A DNA stretch of 48,089 bases from contig PALM01000012.1 in assembly GCA_002706365.1 (NCBI GenBank), forward strand, positions 1 to 48,089. Reading direction: 5' to 3'. The number at the start of each line of letters is the position of its first letter. Position 1 is the stretch's first letter. The DNA is from Flavobacteriales bacterium. GTDB lineage: Bacteria > Bacteroidota > Bacteroidia > Flavobacteriales_E > Vicingaceae. Shown one piece after another: positions 24,029-31,900 of the stretch. The position numbers and the translations under genes are program-made. The notes under the pieces were generated by a model. That model was not told where the DNA came from. It saw only the letters and a list, made by a program, of their open reading frames with translations, and ran no database searches.

Positions 24029-24730
24029 GTGATTTTTCAGTTTAAACAATTTTCCATCCGTCAACGTGACTCAGCTATGAAGATAGGCACAGACGGACTA
24101 TTACTCGCTACCACTACTCCACTTTCAAAGTCTTCACTTAAAGTGTTGGATGTGGGATCGGGAACCGGATTGATCTCATTGGTTATCGCTCAAAGAGCTC
24201 CGGAAGCTAAGATTACAGCTATTGAAATCGAAGAGAATGCAGCTAGGGAGTCTGAATTAAATTTTACTCAATCCCCTTTTGCTGAGCGATTAAAGGTTCT
24301 AAACTCTTCCTTTCAAGATTTCAACAGTTCTGAAACTTTCGATCTCATCATTTGCAATCCACCATTTTACGATGGCAGTCAGGCAGAAGGTAGTCGAAAG
24401 CAAGCAAGAAACTCGGTCATGCTTCCTTTAGATGAACTTGCAAAAGGTGTTAGTAAGCTTCTTATCGCAGACGGACAATTCAGTTTGATCATTCCATCGC
24501 AGAGTGAGCAATCCTTCATAGAGACAGCTACTAGATTTGACCTATATCCTTCTGAAATACTCAGAATTAGAGGTCGAAAAGACTCCAAGATCATCAGATC
24601 AATTATTCATTTTAAGAAGGAGAAAAGGGAAGTGCAAGTCAATGAAATGCATATTGAAGTCGATAAGCGACATGAGTATTCCGAGGATTATATCAATCTC
24701 ACCAAAGATTTCCTCACCATATTTGATTAA
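24029..24730 (+). CDS. tRNA1(Val) adenine-37 N6-methyltransferase-like protein
   Basis: A class I SAM methyltransferase of the TrmN6 (YfiC) type. The N-terminal block FKQFSIRQRDSAMKIGTDG is typical. Motif I is LDVGSGTG (40-47), and the amino-methylase motif is N110-P-P-F-Y114. In E. coli the enzyme methylates A37 of tRNA1(Val). The start is a GTG at 24029, the only codon that keeps the conserved FKQF block close to the N-terminus. Sits downstream of rpsP-rimM, in keeping with a translation-related group. Confidence 0.87.
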   Translation: MIFQFKQFSIRQRDSAMKIGTDGLLLATTTPLSKSSLKVLDVGSGTGLISLVIAQRAPEAKITAIEIEENAARESELNFTQSPFAERLKVLNSSFQDFNSSETFDLIICNPPFYDGSQAEGSRKQARNSVMLPLDELAKGVSKLLIADGQFSLIIPSQSEQSFIETATRFDLYPSEILRIRGRKDSKIIRSIIHFKKEKREVQVNEMHIEVDKRHEYSEDYINLTKDFLTIFD

Positions 24731-24770
24731 GCTTCTTCTGGGTTTATTTTTATGGATCTAATTTGACTCC

Positions 24771-25355
24771 ATGGATTATCAAGAAGTACACGAACTGATC
24801 AAAATGCGAAGATCCCTCTATCCAGCTCAAATGGATGAGACGAAGAGCATTCCAGATGAGGACATTTGGAAACTGCTAGAATTGGCAAATTTTGCCCCTA
24901 GCCACAAGATCACCGAACCTTGGAGGTTCAAGGTATTTGGAGGAGATAAGGTGAGCAAGTTTTACGACACTCTAATACAGGTAAATTCAGAATGGAATTC
25001 TGTAGATGAAATGAAGCCTATCGCCAAGAAACTTCAAGGCAAGGCTGAGATTGTTTCTCATGTGATCGTGCTATACATGAAAAGGGATCCTCAAGAAAAA
25101 GTCCCTGCTCATGAAGAAGAGTATGCTTGTGCCTGCGCCATGCAAAACATGTTGCTTGGAATGAGATCGCTCAATATCATTGGTTATTGGGGTACGGGAA
25201 AAGCCGCAGCTAGCGAAGCAATGAGAAAAGCGCTTAAGCTAGGAGAAAACGACAAATGTATTGGATTCCTGCAGTTGGGAGTCCCGAAGATCCTACCTCC
25301 GGATAGTACGAAAAGAATTCCTGGAGATGTGAAGGATAAAGTTGAATGGATGTAA
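24771..25355 (+). CDS. Nitroreductase-family flavoprotein
   Basis: 194 residues. The FMN-dependent nitroreductase fold is suggested by MRRSLYPAQM (phosphate-binding Arg region), LLELANFAPSHKITEPWRF (residues about 36-54) and GYWGTGKAA. Small members of this group reduce nitro compounds, quinones or enones with NAD(P)H. The physiological substrate is unknown. A near-promoter CTAATTTG lies 8 bp before the start. No operon partner. Confidence 0.85.
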   Translation: MDYQEVHELIKMRRSLYPAQMDETKSIPDEDIWKLLELANFAPSHKITEPWRFKVFGGDKVSKFYDTLIQVNSEWNSVDEMKPIAKKLQGKAEIVSHVIVLYMKRDPQEKVPAHEEEYACACAMQNMLLGMRSLNIIGYWGTGKAAASEAMRKALKLGENDKCIGFLQLGVPKILPPDSTKRIPGDVKDKVEWM

Positions 25356-25430
25356 AGCAAATCTGAAATTTCACTCTGAGAAACTCAGCTCAGGCTTGGC
25401 GCAACTCTGCGGTACAGTTTATTTAATTCG

Positions 25431-25458
25431 TCTAGATTCTAGGCTCTAGACTCTAGGT
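25431..25458 (+). repeat. TC-heptamer array (TCTAG type) at the end of the VIT gene
   Basis: Four units TCTAGNN ending AT, GC, AC, GT. The following unit TCTTCTA (25459-25465) contains the stop codon of the minus-strand VIT gene. Confidence 0.9.
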
Positions 25459-25462
25459 TCTT

Positions 25463-26218
25463 CTATGAAATCATCCCTTCCAAGACATTTCCTACCAAAT
25501 AAGAAAGTATAGCCGCTGCAGCTCCTAAGAAGAGGGTTTCTAGCACTGATCTGATTCTGGCTGTTTCATTCACATAAGACTTCAACCAACCTATTCCGAT
25601 AAAGGCAAGGGATGTAAACAGGATACTCATTCCAAATAGATTTCTAGCCGGTTGGCTCATTTCACCGCTTGTGTAATCCCAAACATAAACGATCAATGGA
25701 ATGAAACCGACTAAAATAAAAGAGATGAAAGTCATTAATCCCATCATGAATGGCGATTTATCTTCTTTGGTCATATTGAGCTCTTCCTTCATCATCACAT
25801 CCACCCAACGATCCTTATCGGCCGTGATCACATCCACCACTTGCTCCAAGAGTTCTCCTTCAAAACCTTTGGCTTCATAGATCTCTCTTATCTCTTCCCT
25901 TTCCTTCTCGGGCAAATGATCTACTTCCCAATACTCTATTCGCTCGTGCTTTTCGTAATTCTCTCTTTCGGATTTATTGGAGAGATAACTCCCTACGGAC
26001 ATGGCAAAACCATCGGCAATGAGGTTTGCGAAACCTAGAATAATGATTACCGAAGAATCCAATTTCGCCCCTGCAGCACCTGCCACAACAGCAAAAGTGG
26101 TTACGCTACCATCGATCCCACCATAGACGAATTCGCCAATATAATCCTGCCATTTGGCCTTCCACCCACTACCGGAATGGAGTTTAGTCTCATGATGCTG
26201 TGGTTTAATATCTGACAT
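25463..26218 (-). CDS. VIT1/CCC1-family transporter
   Basis: 251 residues. The family signature is present in the first membrane helix (YGGIDGSVTTFAVVAGAAGA, about 32-51) and in the second (GFANLIADGFAMSVGSYLSN, about 62-81). A soluble metal-binding helical region rich in Glu/Lys (about 82-155) follows, then three more membrane helices. Relatives move Fe2+ or Mn2+ out of the cytosol or into compartments, and bacterial forms with this inserted region also bind metal there. The metal is not known. No metal-regulatory site was recognised. Confidence 0.88.
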   Translation of the reverse strand: MSDIKPQHHETKLHSGSGWKAKWQDYIGEFVYGGIDGSVTTFAVVAGAAGAKLDSSVIIILGFANLIADGFAMSVGSYLSNKSERENYEKHERIEYWEVDHLPEKEREEIREIYEAKGFEGELLEQVVDVITADKDRWVDVMMKEELNMTKEDKSPFMMGLMTFISFILVGFIPLIVYVWDYTSGEMSQPARNLFGMSILFTSLAFIGIGWLKSYVNETARIRSVLETLFLGAAAAILSYLVGNVLEGMIS

Positions 26219-26239
26219 GCTCTATATAAATAAAACTCG

Positions 26240-26267
26240 TCTAGATTCTATGTTCTAGGCTCTAGGT
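26240..26267 (+). repeat. TC-heptamer array (TCTAG type) at the end of the 173-residue gene
   Basis: Units TCTAGAT, TCTATGT, TCTAGGC and TCTAGGT. The next unit, TCTACTA (26268-26274), contains the stop codon of the minus-strand gene. Confidence 0.88.
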
Positions 26268-26271
26268 TCTA

Positions 26272-26793
26272 CTAAAATATCCTATTCAAATCATTCTTCA
26301 AAGCTTCAATAGCCACTTCTGAATAGGTTCGTTCGGTTTTACTGATCAGCTCTAAAATAAACTGAGATAGTTCTAAGCCGCTTGCATCATCATTCAACTG
26401 ATCCATGCAGCTATTGATCACCTTCTTGGTTTCTTCTTTAGCCTGCTTGATCATCTTCCAAGTATTGGAAGAAATATAGACCTGTTGAGCCATATTGTGC
26501 TCGTACTCTCCTCTTATAGCATCTAGCATTTTTGATTGTAGGTCTTTGGCCGATTGTCCTTGAGCATAAGTTCGCATCACCAAATTGCTCAAATTGATCC
26601 TCTCAAGATACAAGACCATTCGCTCATAGGCCTGCAATCTCATAGGGGTTATAAGCTCCCTATTATCAGACCTGTAGCGGAGTTCTACTTTCCTCAATTC
26701 GCTCTCCAGAAAGTTTTGCATCACAAAATAAACACCCACAAACACTATCGCTGCGGGTAATACATACTTCAATATCTCTAATACTACCTCCAT
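26272..26793 (-). CDS. Conserved hypothetical membrane-anchored helical protein
   Basis: 173 residues. One N-terminal membrane helix (about 8-27) is followed by an entirely helical, charged cytoplasmic or periplasmic region containing ELITPMRLQAYERMVLYLER and an aromatic-poor C-terminal half. I recall similar proteins across Bacteroidota with no assigned function. Possible -7-like TATTTTTA upstream on the minus strand. Stop codon embedded in the neighbouring heptamer array. Confidence 0.75.
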   Translation of the reverse strand: MEVVLEILKYVLPAAIVFVGVYFVMQNFLESELRKVELRYRSDNRELITPMRLQAYERMVLYLERINLSNLVMRTYAQGQSAKDLQSKMLDAIRGEYEHNMAQQVYISSNTWKMIKQAKEETKKVINSCMDQLNDDASGLELSQFILELISKTERTYSEVAIEALKNDLNRIF

Positions 26794-26906
26794 AATAATC
26801 CAATTGCTCAGGTAAAAATAAACTTAATCTCTAAAGATGTTTTTATAAGAGACAGATAATATAACTGCTAGTAGATTTAAAAAGTATATTGCGCATTTTT
26901 TTAGCT

Positions 26907-27542
26907 ATGAAACTTAAACTACTACTCTGCCTAGCTATTGGAGTTTGTCACTTTCAGCTTTCAGCTCAACCGGAAAAAGGTGATGTACTTCTTGGAACCC
27001 AGTTCTCCTATTTCAAAAACAAAACCAATAGCAATTCAGATTATAGCGAATACACATTTTTGCCGAGCATCGGAATATATTTAAGTCCGTACTTCAATAT
27101 TGGTCTAAGTGTTGAGTTCTTTGGCTACAATGAAGATGTAGAAATTACAGATCAATTTGGTCTTAGCACATCAGAAGAGGTTCAACTCCGACTGAATACT
27201 TATTCCTTAGTTGGAAATGGCCATTCTAAAATCACAGAACGACTATATTTCAACACCAATGTGTTCTTGGGCTTTGGTAAAGGAAGGGTAAATTACTTCG
27301 ACGATTTCGAAAGTGAGATCCTAGTAGCCCAATTAGGTATAAGACCCGGTCTGCTCTATTTCACAGGTAGTAGTATAGTCTTAAGCGCTCAGTTTGCTGA
27401 ACTATCTTACTCAATGGGTGATGAGAATATAGAAAACACCAATGGTTTCAGCTTTTCACAGACTTCATTTTCGCAAGATAAATTTAGTGCGGGACTGGGT
27501 TTTGAATACATTCAATTTGGTATCTCATTTCTTATTGACTGA
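26907..27542 (+). CDS. Outer-membrane beta-barrel protein (small porin-like fold)
   Basis: The ATG at 26907 gives a good signal peptide (residues 1-21, ending LSAQ); an upstream TTG at 26889 would add six poorly fitting residues. The mature 190 residues alternate hydrophobic and polar residues with aromatic girdles (SEYTFLPSIGIYLSPYFNIG, LGFEYIQFGISFLID). It ends in a hydrophobic strand, as in eight-stranded OmpW/OmpA-like barrels of Bacteroidota. No specific function. Stands alone. Confidence 0.75.
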   Translation: MKLKLLLCLAIGVCHFQLSAQPEKGDVLLGTQFSYFKNKTNSNSDYSEYTFLPSIGIYLSPYFNIGLSVEFFGYNEDVEITDQFGLSTSEEVQLRLNTYSLVGNGHSKITERLYFNTNVFLGFGKGRVNYFDDFESEILVAQLGIRPGLLYFTGSSIVLSAQFAELSYSMGDENIENTNGFSFSQTSFSQDKFSAGLGFEYIQFGISFLID

Positions 27543-27561
27543 TTCGAATAGGCTAATTATT

Positions 27562-27588
27562 TTGTGAGTGCACTTTTGATTAAGTTTG
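27562..27588 (+). promoter_or_regulatory. Promoter of the aminotransferase operon
   Basis: TAAGTTTG (27581-27588) is an exact -7 match. TTG at 27562-27564 lies 16 bp upstream, one base short of the usual 17-23 bp spacing. The start codon is 21 bp downstream. Confidence 0.5.
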
Positions 27589-27608
27589 TTTTCCTCTATT
27601 GAATTGCA

Positions 27609-28805
27609 ATGACCAAACTTTCCGACCGAATCAATAACCTCTCTGAATCCGCCACCATTGCGATGGCTCAGCGGAGTCGTGAACTCAAATCCCAAGGTAA
27701 GGATGTAATTAGTCTTAGCCTGGGTGAGCCCGATTTTCATACTCCAGATTTCATAAAGGAGGCGGCAAAAAATGCCATCGACGAGAATTTTACGACCTAT
27801 ACTCCTGTTCCCGGATATCTTGAATTGAGAGAAGCGATCTCAAATAAATTCAAGCGCGACAATCATTTGGATTATTCTCCAGAACAGATCGTAGTCTCTA
27901 CAGGTGCCAAGCAATCCATTGCCAATGTGATGCTCTGTCTTGTAAATCCTGGGGATGAAGTGATCATGCCTGCTCCTTATTGGGTAAGCTATATGGAGAT
28001 CGCAAAAATGGCAGAAGGCATCCCAGTAGTTGTCCCTGCTGGAATTGAGCAGGATTTTAAGATCACTGCCCAGCAATTGGAGGATGCAATCACTGAAAAG
28101 AGTCGCGTATTGATCTACAGCTCCCCTTCTAACCCCACGGGAAGCATTTACACAGAAGATGAACTAGCTTCACTTGCAAAGGTGATCGCTAAACATAAAG
28201 ACCTCTTTGTGATCTCTGATGAGATCTATGAATACATCAATTTTACAGGCAAACACCACAGTATTGCTCAGTTCGACGAGATCAAAGATCAAGTGATCAC
28301 TGTGAACGGACTTTCAAAGGGTTTTGCCATGACCGGTTGGAGATGCGGATATATTGGTGCCCCTGCCTGGATCGCTAAGGCTTGCGGCAAAATGCAGGGA
28401 CAAGTTACCTCTGGTACTTGCAGTATTACACAAAGAGCAGCTATTGCGGCTTTGGAGGCTGATCCGGAGGTCGTTACCAAAGAGATGAAGCTCGCCTTCA
28501 AGAACAGAAGGGATCTCGTTGCAGAGCGATTAGAAGCTATTGATGGAATCAAAGTGAACCGTCCACCAGGCGCCTTCTACCTCTTCCCGGATGTTTCTGC
28601 CTTCTTTGGTAAATCATTCAATGGGGAGACTATAAATAACTCACAGGATCTTAGCATGTACCTGCTCAATGAAGCTCTTGTTGCCACAGTCGAGGGAGAT
28701 GCTTTTGGAAGTCCTGATTGTCTGCGACTCTCGATAGCCAATTCAGAAGAGCAGCTTATAACTGCAATGGATCGAATTACTAAAGCACTAGAGCAACTTT
28801 CATGA
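27609..28805 (+). CDS. Pyridoxal-phosphate aminotransferase, aspartate-aminotransferase type
   Basis: 398 residues, fold type I class I/II aminotransferase. SLSLGEPDFHTPDFI (36-50) and TGAKQSIANVML are followed by SNPTG at 174-178 and SDEIY at 203-207. The PLP lysine is Lys237 in NGLSKGFAMTGWRCGY, and the substrate-binding Arg lies in CLRLSIANSEEQL near the end. Likely aspartate/2-oxoglutarate transamination, though aromatic or other amino acids are possible for this subgroup. It overlaps the next gene by 4 bp (ATGA), so the two are translationally coupled. Confidence 0.9.
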   Translation: MTKLSDRINNLSESATIAMAQRSRELKSQGKDVISLSLGEPDFHTPDFIKEAAKNAIDENFTTYTPVPGYLELREAISNKFKRDNHLDYSPEQIVVSTGAKQSIANVMLCLVNPGDEVIMPAPYWVSYMEIAKMAEGIPVVVPAGIEQDFKITAQQLEDAITEKSRVLIYSSPSNPTGSIYTEDELASLAKVIAKHKDLFVISDEIYEYINFTGKHHSIAQFDEIKDQVITVNGLSKGFAMTGWRCGYIGAPAWIAKACGKMQGQVTSGTCSITQRAAIAALEADPEVVTKEMKLAFKNRRDLVAERLEAIDGIKVNRPPGAFYLFPDVSAFFGKSFNGETINNSQDLSMYLLNEALVATVEGDAFGSPDCLRLSIANSEEQLITAMDRITKALEQLS

Positions 28806-29803
28806 AACTAAGAGCCGCAAATATCTATCAGATCTTTGAAGACTTCAATAATTTGAAAGTCCTCATAATCGGCGATGTGATGGTTGATAGCTACTATTGG
28901 GGAAGAGTGGATCGCATCTCTCCAGAAGCTCCTGTTCCAATTGTTGCCGTTTCTCATAAAGAATCTCGAATGGGAGGTGCAGCCAATGTTGCACTGAATA
29001 TCCAAGCTATGGGCGCTACACCCATTCTCTGCTCTGTAATTGGCGAGGATGCCGAAGGTGATGAGTTTATGCGACTGCTAGAAGCTCGTGAACAGTCAGA
29101 CGAAGGCATGATCCGCACAAGCAGCCGAAAGACAACCGAGAAATCAAGAGTGATTGGTAACAATCACCAAATGCTTCGTATCGATTCGGAAGAAACAGAC
29201 CCATTGTCCTCTGCACTCACAAAACAGCTTTTTGATCGCATTTCTGCATTGATCGAGGTAAAAGGAATTGATTGTGTGATCTTTGAAGATTACGATAAGG
29301 GTGTAATCACAAAATCGCTTATTGAAAAGGTAGTTTCCCTTTGTAAAAAGAAGAAGATCCCTACTACGGTAGATCCTAAAAAAAGAAACTTCACCGCCTA
29401 TAAAGAAGTCACACTTTTTAAACCCAATCTCAAAGAATTAAGAGAAGGACTTAAGGTAGAAGTAGATCCTGCTGAAAAGGCCCAACTGGAGGCCGCAATT
29501 GGCACTTTAGAGAAAAAATTAAACAATCAAATAACGCTAATTACACTCTCTGAATCAGGTGTTTATATAAATTCACCTAAATCAAAACATCACATACCTG
29601 CTCACCGTCGCGATATAGTCGATGTTTCCGGTGCAGGAGACACTGTGATCAGCGTAGCATCTCTTTGTTTGGCACAAGATCTTTCACCTCAAATGATCGC
29701 TGAATTTTCAAATTTAGCAGGTGGATTAGTTTGTGAAAATGTAGGTGTGGTTCCTATCGACAAAGAAGAATTGAGGGAGGAGGCCCTAAAACTCTTTATC
29801 TAA
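28802..29803 (+). CDS. PfkB-family heptose-7-phosphate kinase (RfaE domain I-like)
   Basis: 333 residues, matching the kinase half of HldE. The N-terminal PfkB signature is RMGGAANVALNIQAMG (G58-G59-A-A-N62), and the catalytic loop is DVSGAGDTVIS near residue 278. In LPS synthesis this domain makes heptose-1,7-bisphosphate from heptose-7-phosphate. The adenylyltransferase half is absent here and may be encoded elsewhere. The enclosing operon (aminotransferase, this gene, WbqC) suggests surface-sugar metabolism. Other sugar kinases of the PfkB group remain possible. Confidence 0.85.
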   Translation: MKLRAANIYQIFEDFNNLKVLIIGDVMVDSYYWGRVDRISPEAPVPIVAVSHKESRMGGAANVALNIQAMGATPILCSVIGEDAEGDEFMRLLEAREQSDEGMIRTSSRKTTEKSRVIGNNHQMLRIDSEETDPLSSALTKQLFDRISALIEVKGIDCVIFEDYDKGVITKSLIEKVVSLCKKKKIPTTVDPKKRNFTAYKEVTLFKPNLKELREGLKVEVDPAEKAQLEAAIGTLEKKLNNQITLITLSESGVYINSPKSKHHIPAHRRDIVDVSGAGDTVISVASLCLAQDLSPQMIAEFSNLAGGLVCENVGVVPIDKEELREEALKLFI

Positions 29804-29807
29804 TAAA

Positions 29808-30428
29808 ATGCTCACTCTTCCATCGGCATACCTCGCTCCTATTGCAAATTATCATCTGCTAAGAACCAATGATCAAATCATCCTTGATGGAAAGGAGCGA
29901 TTTGTAAAAAGATCGAATAGAAACAGATGTACCATCTTAGGTGCGAATGGCCCACTGCAGCTTAGCATTCCATTGCAAAAGTATTCTCACAAGGACAAAA
30001 CAGAAGACATACGCATTTCATTCGCTGAAGACTGGCAAAGTCTGCATTGGAAGAGCATACAAGCCGCTTACAGCAATTCAGCCTATTTCGAGTTCTACGA
30101 AGATGAATTTGCGGAATTCTTTGAGGAAAAGAAGACCGATATTCTCATGGACTTCAATGAAATGCTCGAGAATAAAGTACTTCAATTGCTCGAGATCGAT
30201 GTCGACAAGCAATACGCAAGTGATTATAAGGCTCAAGATCCGGATTGGAGGTCTCTTCTAGATAAGACTAATAATGAGGTCTTAGACAACAGCTTCTTCC
30301 CTCACTATCAGCAGGTTTTCTGTGAACCAAATGAGTTCCACCCCAATTTGAGTATTATCGATCTTCTCTTTAATCTTGGACCAGCGTCACGACGCTATCT
30401 GACTGAAGTGAAGATTCCTCTGAAGTAG
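29808..30428 (+). CDS. WbqC-family protein
   Basis: 206 residues. The N-terminal PSAYLAPIANYHLLRTNDQI and KRSNRNRCTILGANGPLQLS, then WQSLHWKSIQAAYSNSAYFEFYEDEF, are WbqC family blocks (PF08889). The family occurs in O-antigen and other surface-glycan clusters and has no proven biochemical role. Starts 4 bp after the heptose-kinase-like gene, so it is the third gene of that operon. Its 3' end overlaps the convergent membrane-protein gene by 59 bp. Confidence 0.87.
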   Translation: MLTLPSAYLAPIANYHLLRTNDQIILDGKERFVKRSNRNRCTILGANGPLQLSIPLQKYSHKDKTEDIRISFAEDWQSLHWKSIQAAYSNSAYFEFYEDEFAEFFEEKKTDILMDFNEMLENKVLQLLEIDVDKQYASDYKAQDPDWRSLLDKTNNEVLDNSFFPHYQQVFCEPNEFHPNLSIIDLLFNLGPASRRYLTEVKIPLK

Positions 30429-31737
30429 CTGACCGACTGCCAAAGTCTTCTACAGGAGCCACTTTAAAGAACTCAACTATTGCACTCAATTTCTCTTCAT
30501 CATCTCTAGGATAATAAAGTTCTAATTGATGCATCCCTTTCTCCAGTCCAGAAATATCTAGATATGTCATTATACCTTCTTGAGAAGTTTTTTGATGCAA
30601 ATGATAGAGAAAATCCGCTTCTACCTCTTTTCCATCCAGTTTCAGTTTATAAAAGGAGGATAGACATTCCATTTTTAATGAGTCGAGATTGATTTTTTCA
30701 ACAGTCTTATGAATGTCATAGTCACATGCGTCTCTAATATACCTTTCCTGTAGGCCTGCATTCATGACAATAAAAACAGGTAGTACATTGGAATTGATCA
30801 CATCAGATGGAATATGAATTCTCTTTGAAGGCTCATTCCCCATAAGGTTTTCATAATGTCCGTGAAAAAGAGTCTGACTATCATCCGAAACTTTGAGAGT
30901 CATTAGGTTAAGCGGATTCGTCTCTGTTCGAATACTTTTTGCAATCAAAAAAGAAATGAGCACGAATACCGTCATAGCAACTCCCACCTTCCATTTTCGA
31001 TGATTACTGATAAATCCATAATAGATGTTGCGGTATAAGGGTGATAAAGTAAGTACACTCATCAAACGATAGAAGGGATAATATATCCAAGAGACAACAG
31101 GAATTCGCTTGATCAAGCCCAAGCCAATAAAATCAATAACCGTAAACAAGGCGATAATAGAAAGTATTGGATCAATCCAACTATCGTACTTAGTTGCAAA
31201 ATCAGGAGCTAGCTCAAAGGTGATCGCAAGCACAGCAACAACTACTGTGAGGAAGAAGAAAACACCAAGAGTAGTCATGAAAATCAAGAAACTGACCGCG
31301 AAAACAGAACTACATATCTTCTCCAAACTGATGATATTTTTAATATAATCAGTGTTTCTTTCCAAGATCTTGCGATATGGTTTGCGATAGTTTAACCTAC
31401 TTAGATCTACGCCTTTCTTATAGACATAACTCAAGCCCACAAATGCCACCCAGACACTTCTAGAGATCAAATGAGCTGTAAAACCAGCAATCAACCAATA
31501 GTTTGCGGTTAGTAGAATGGCCAGAAGACTCTCATCTGCAGTCCCTATTGAAAAAATCTCAAGTGAATAGCTATCCAGATAACTAAAGAACTCTCTAATT
31601 AGAGGAGGTAACTGCAGCAGTGCAAATAATACAATACCTGAGATGAGAATCTCCGGTTCCCAGCTTTGCTCCTGAATACGTTTAAGCCATTTTAAATGAC
31701 TGTAATTATCGTCTTTTTGATCGATCTTAGAATCCAT
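30370..31737 (-). CDS. Unknown polytopic membrane protein with C-terminal soluble domain
   Basis: 455 residues, not recognised. A cytosolic N-terminus carries the motif SWEPEILISG. About six membrane helices follow between residues 35 and 275 (for example LAILLTANYWLIAGFTAHLI and FLTVVVAVLAITFEL). A soluble beta-rich domain occupies roughly 285-445, ending in a Ser-rich tail. The layout (membrane core plus extracytoplasmic beta domain) might suit a sensor or a surface-glycan factor, but I see no catalytic motif. Its 3' end overlaps wbqC by 59 bp on the opposite strand. That overlap is long, but both reading frames look genuine. Confidence 0.72.
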   Translation of the reverse strand: MDSKIDQKDDNYSHLKWLKRIQEQSWEPEILISGIVLFALLQLPPLIREFFSYLDSYSLEIFSIGTADESLLAILLTANYWLIAGFTAHLISRSVWVAFVGLSYVYKKGVDLSRLNYRKPYRKILERNTDYIKNIISLEKICSSVFAVSFLIFMTTLGVFFFLTVVVAVLAITFELAPDFATKYDSWIDPILSIIALFTVIDFIGLGLIKRIPVVSWIYYPFYRLMSVLTLSPLYRNIYYGFISNHRKWKVGVAMTVFVLISFLIAKSIRTETNPLNLMTLKVSDDSQTLFHGHYENLMGNEPSKRIHIPSDVINSNVLPVFIVMNAGLQERYIRDACDYDIHKTVEKINLDSLKMECLSSFYKLKLDGKEVEADFLYHLHQKTSQEGIMTYLDISGLEKGMHQLELYYPRDDEEKLSAIVEFFKVAPVEDFGSRSATSEESSLQSDSVVTLVQD

Positions 31738-31900
31738 GTTGATTATGTCAGTTTCTAAAAATATAAAATCCAGTATGTATTTTAAAGCTGTTGAACCATT
31801 TGAGTATTCCTTCCGTTTCAGTTAATTTAGATGCCTTTGGAGAATAGCCCTTAGATGAAAGCATCCCATTGAAAACCAATACAAAACTGTAAGCATAAAG

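Noticed and set aside
24743-24770. CTAATTTG as nitroreductase promoter
   Set aside because: One base short of the TAnnTTTG spacing and no -33 TTG; not listed as a feature.
25365-25420. Spacer stretch with AACTC/CTCTGCGG motifs
   Set aside because: Resembles a repeat I associate with Bacteroidota spacers, but only a degenerate single copy is here, too weak to call.
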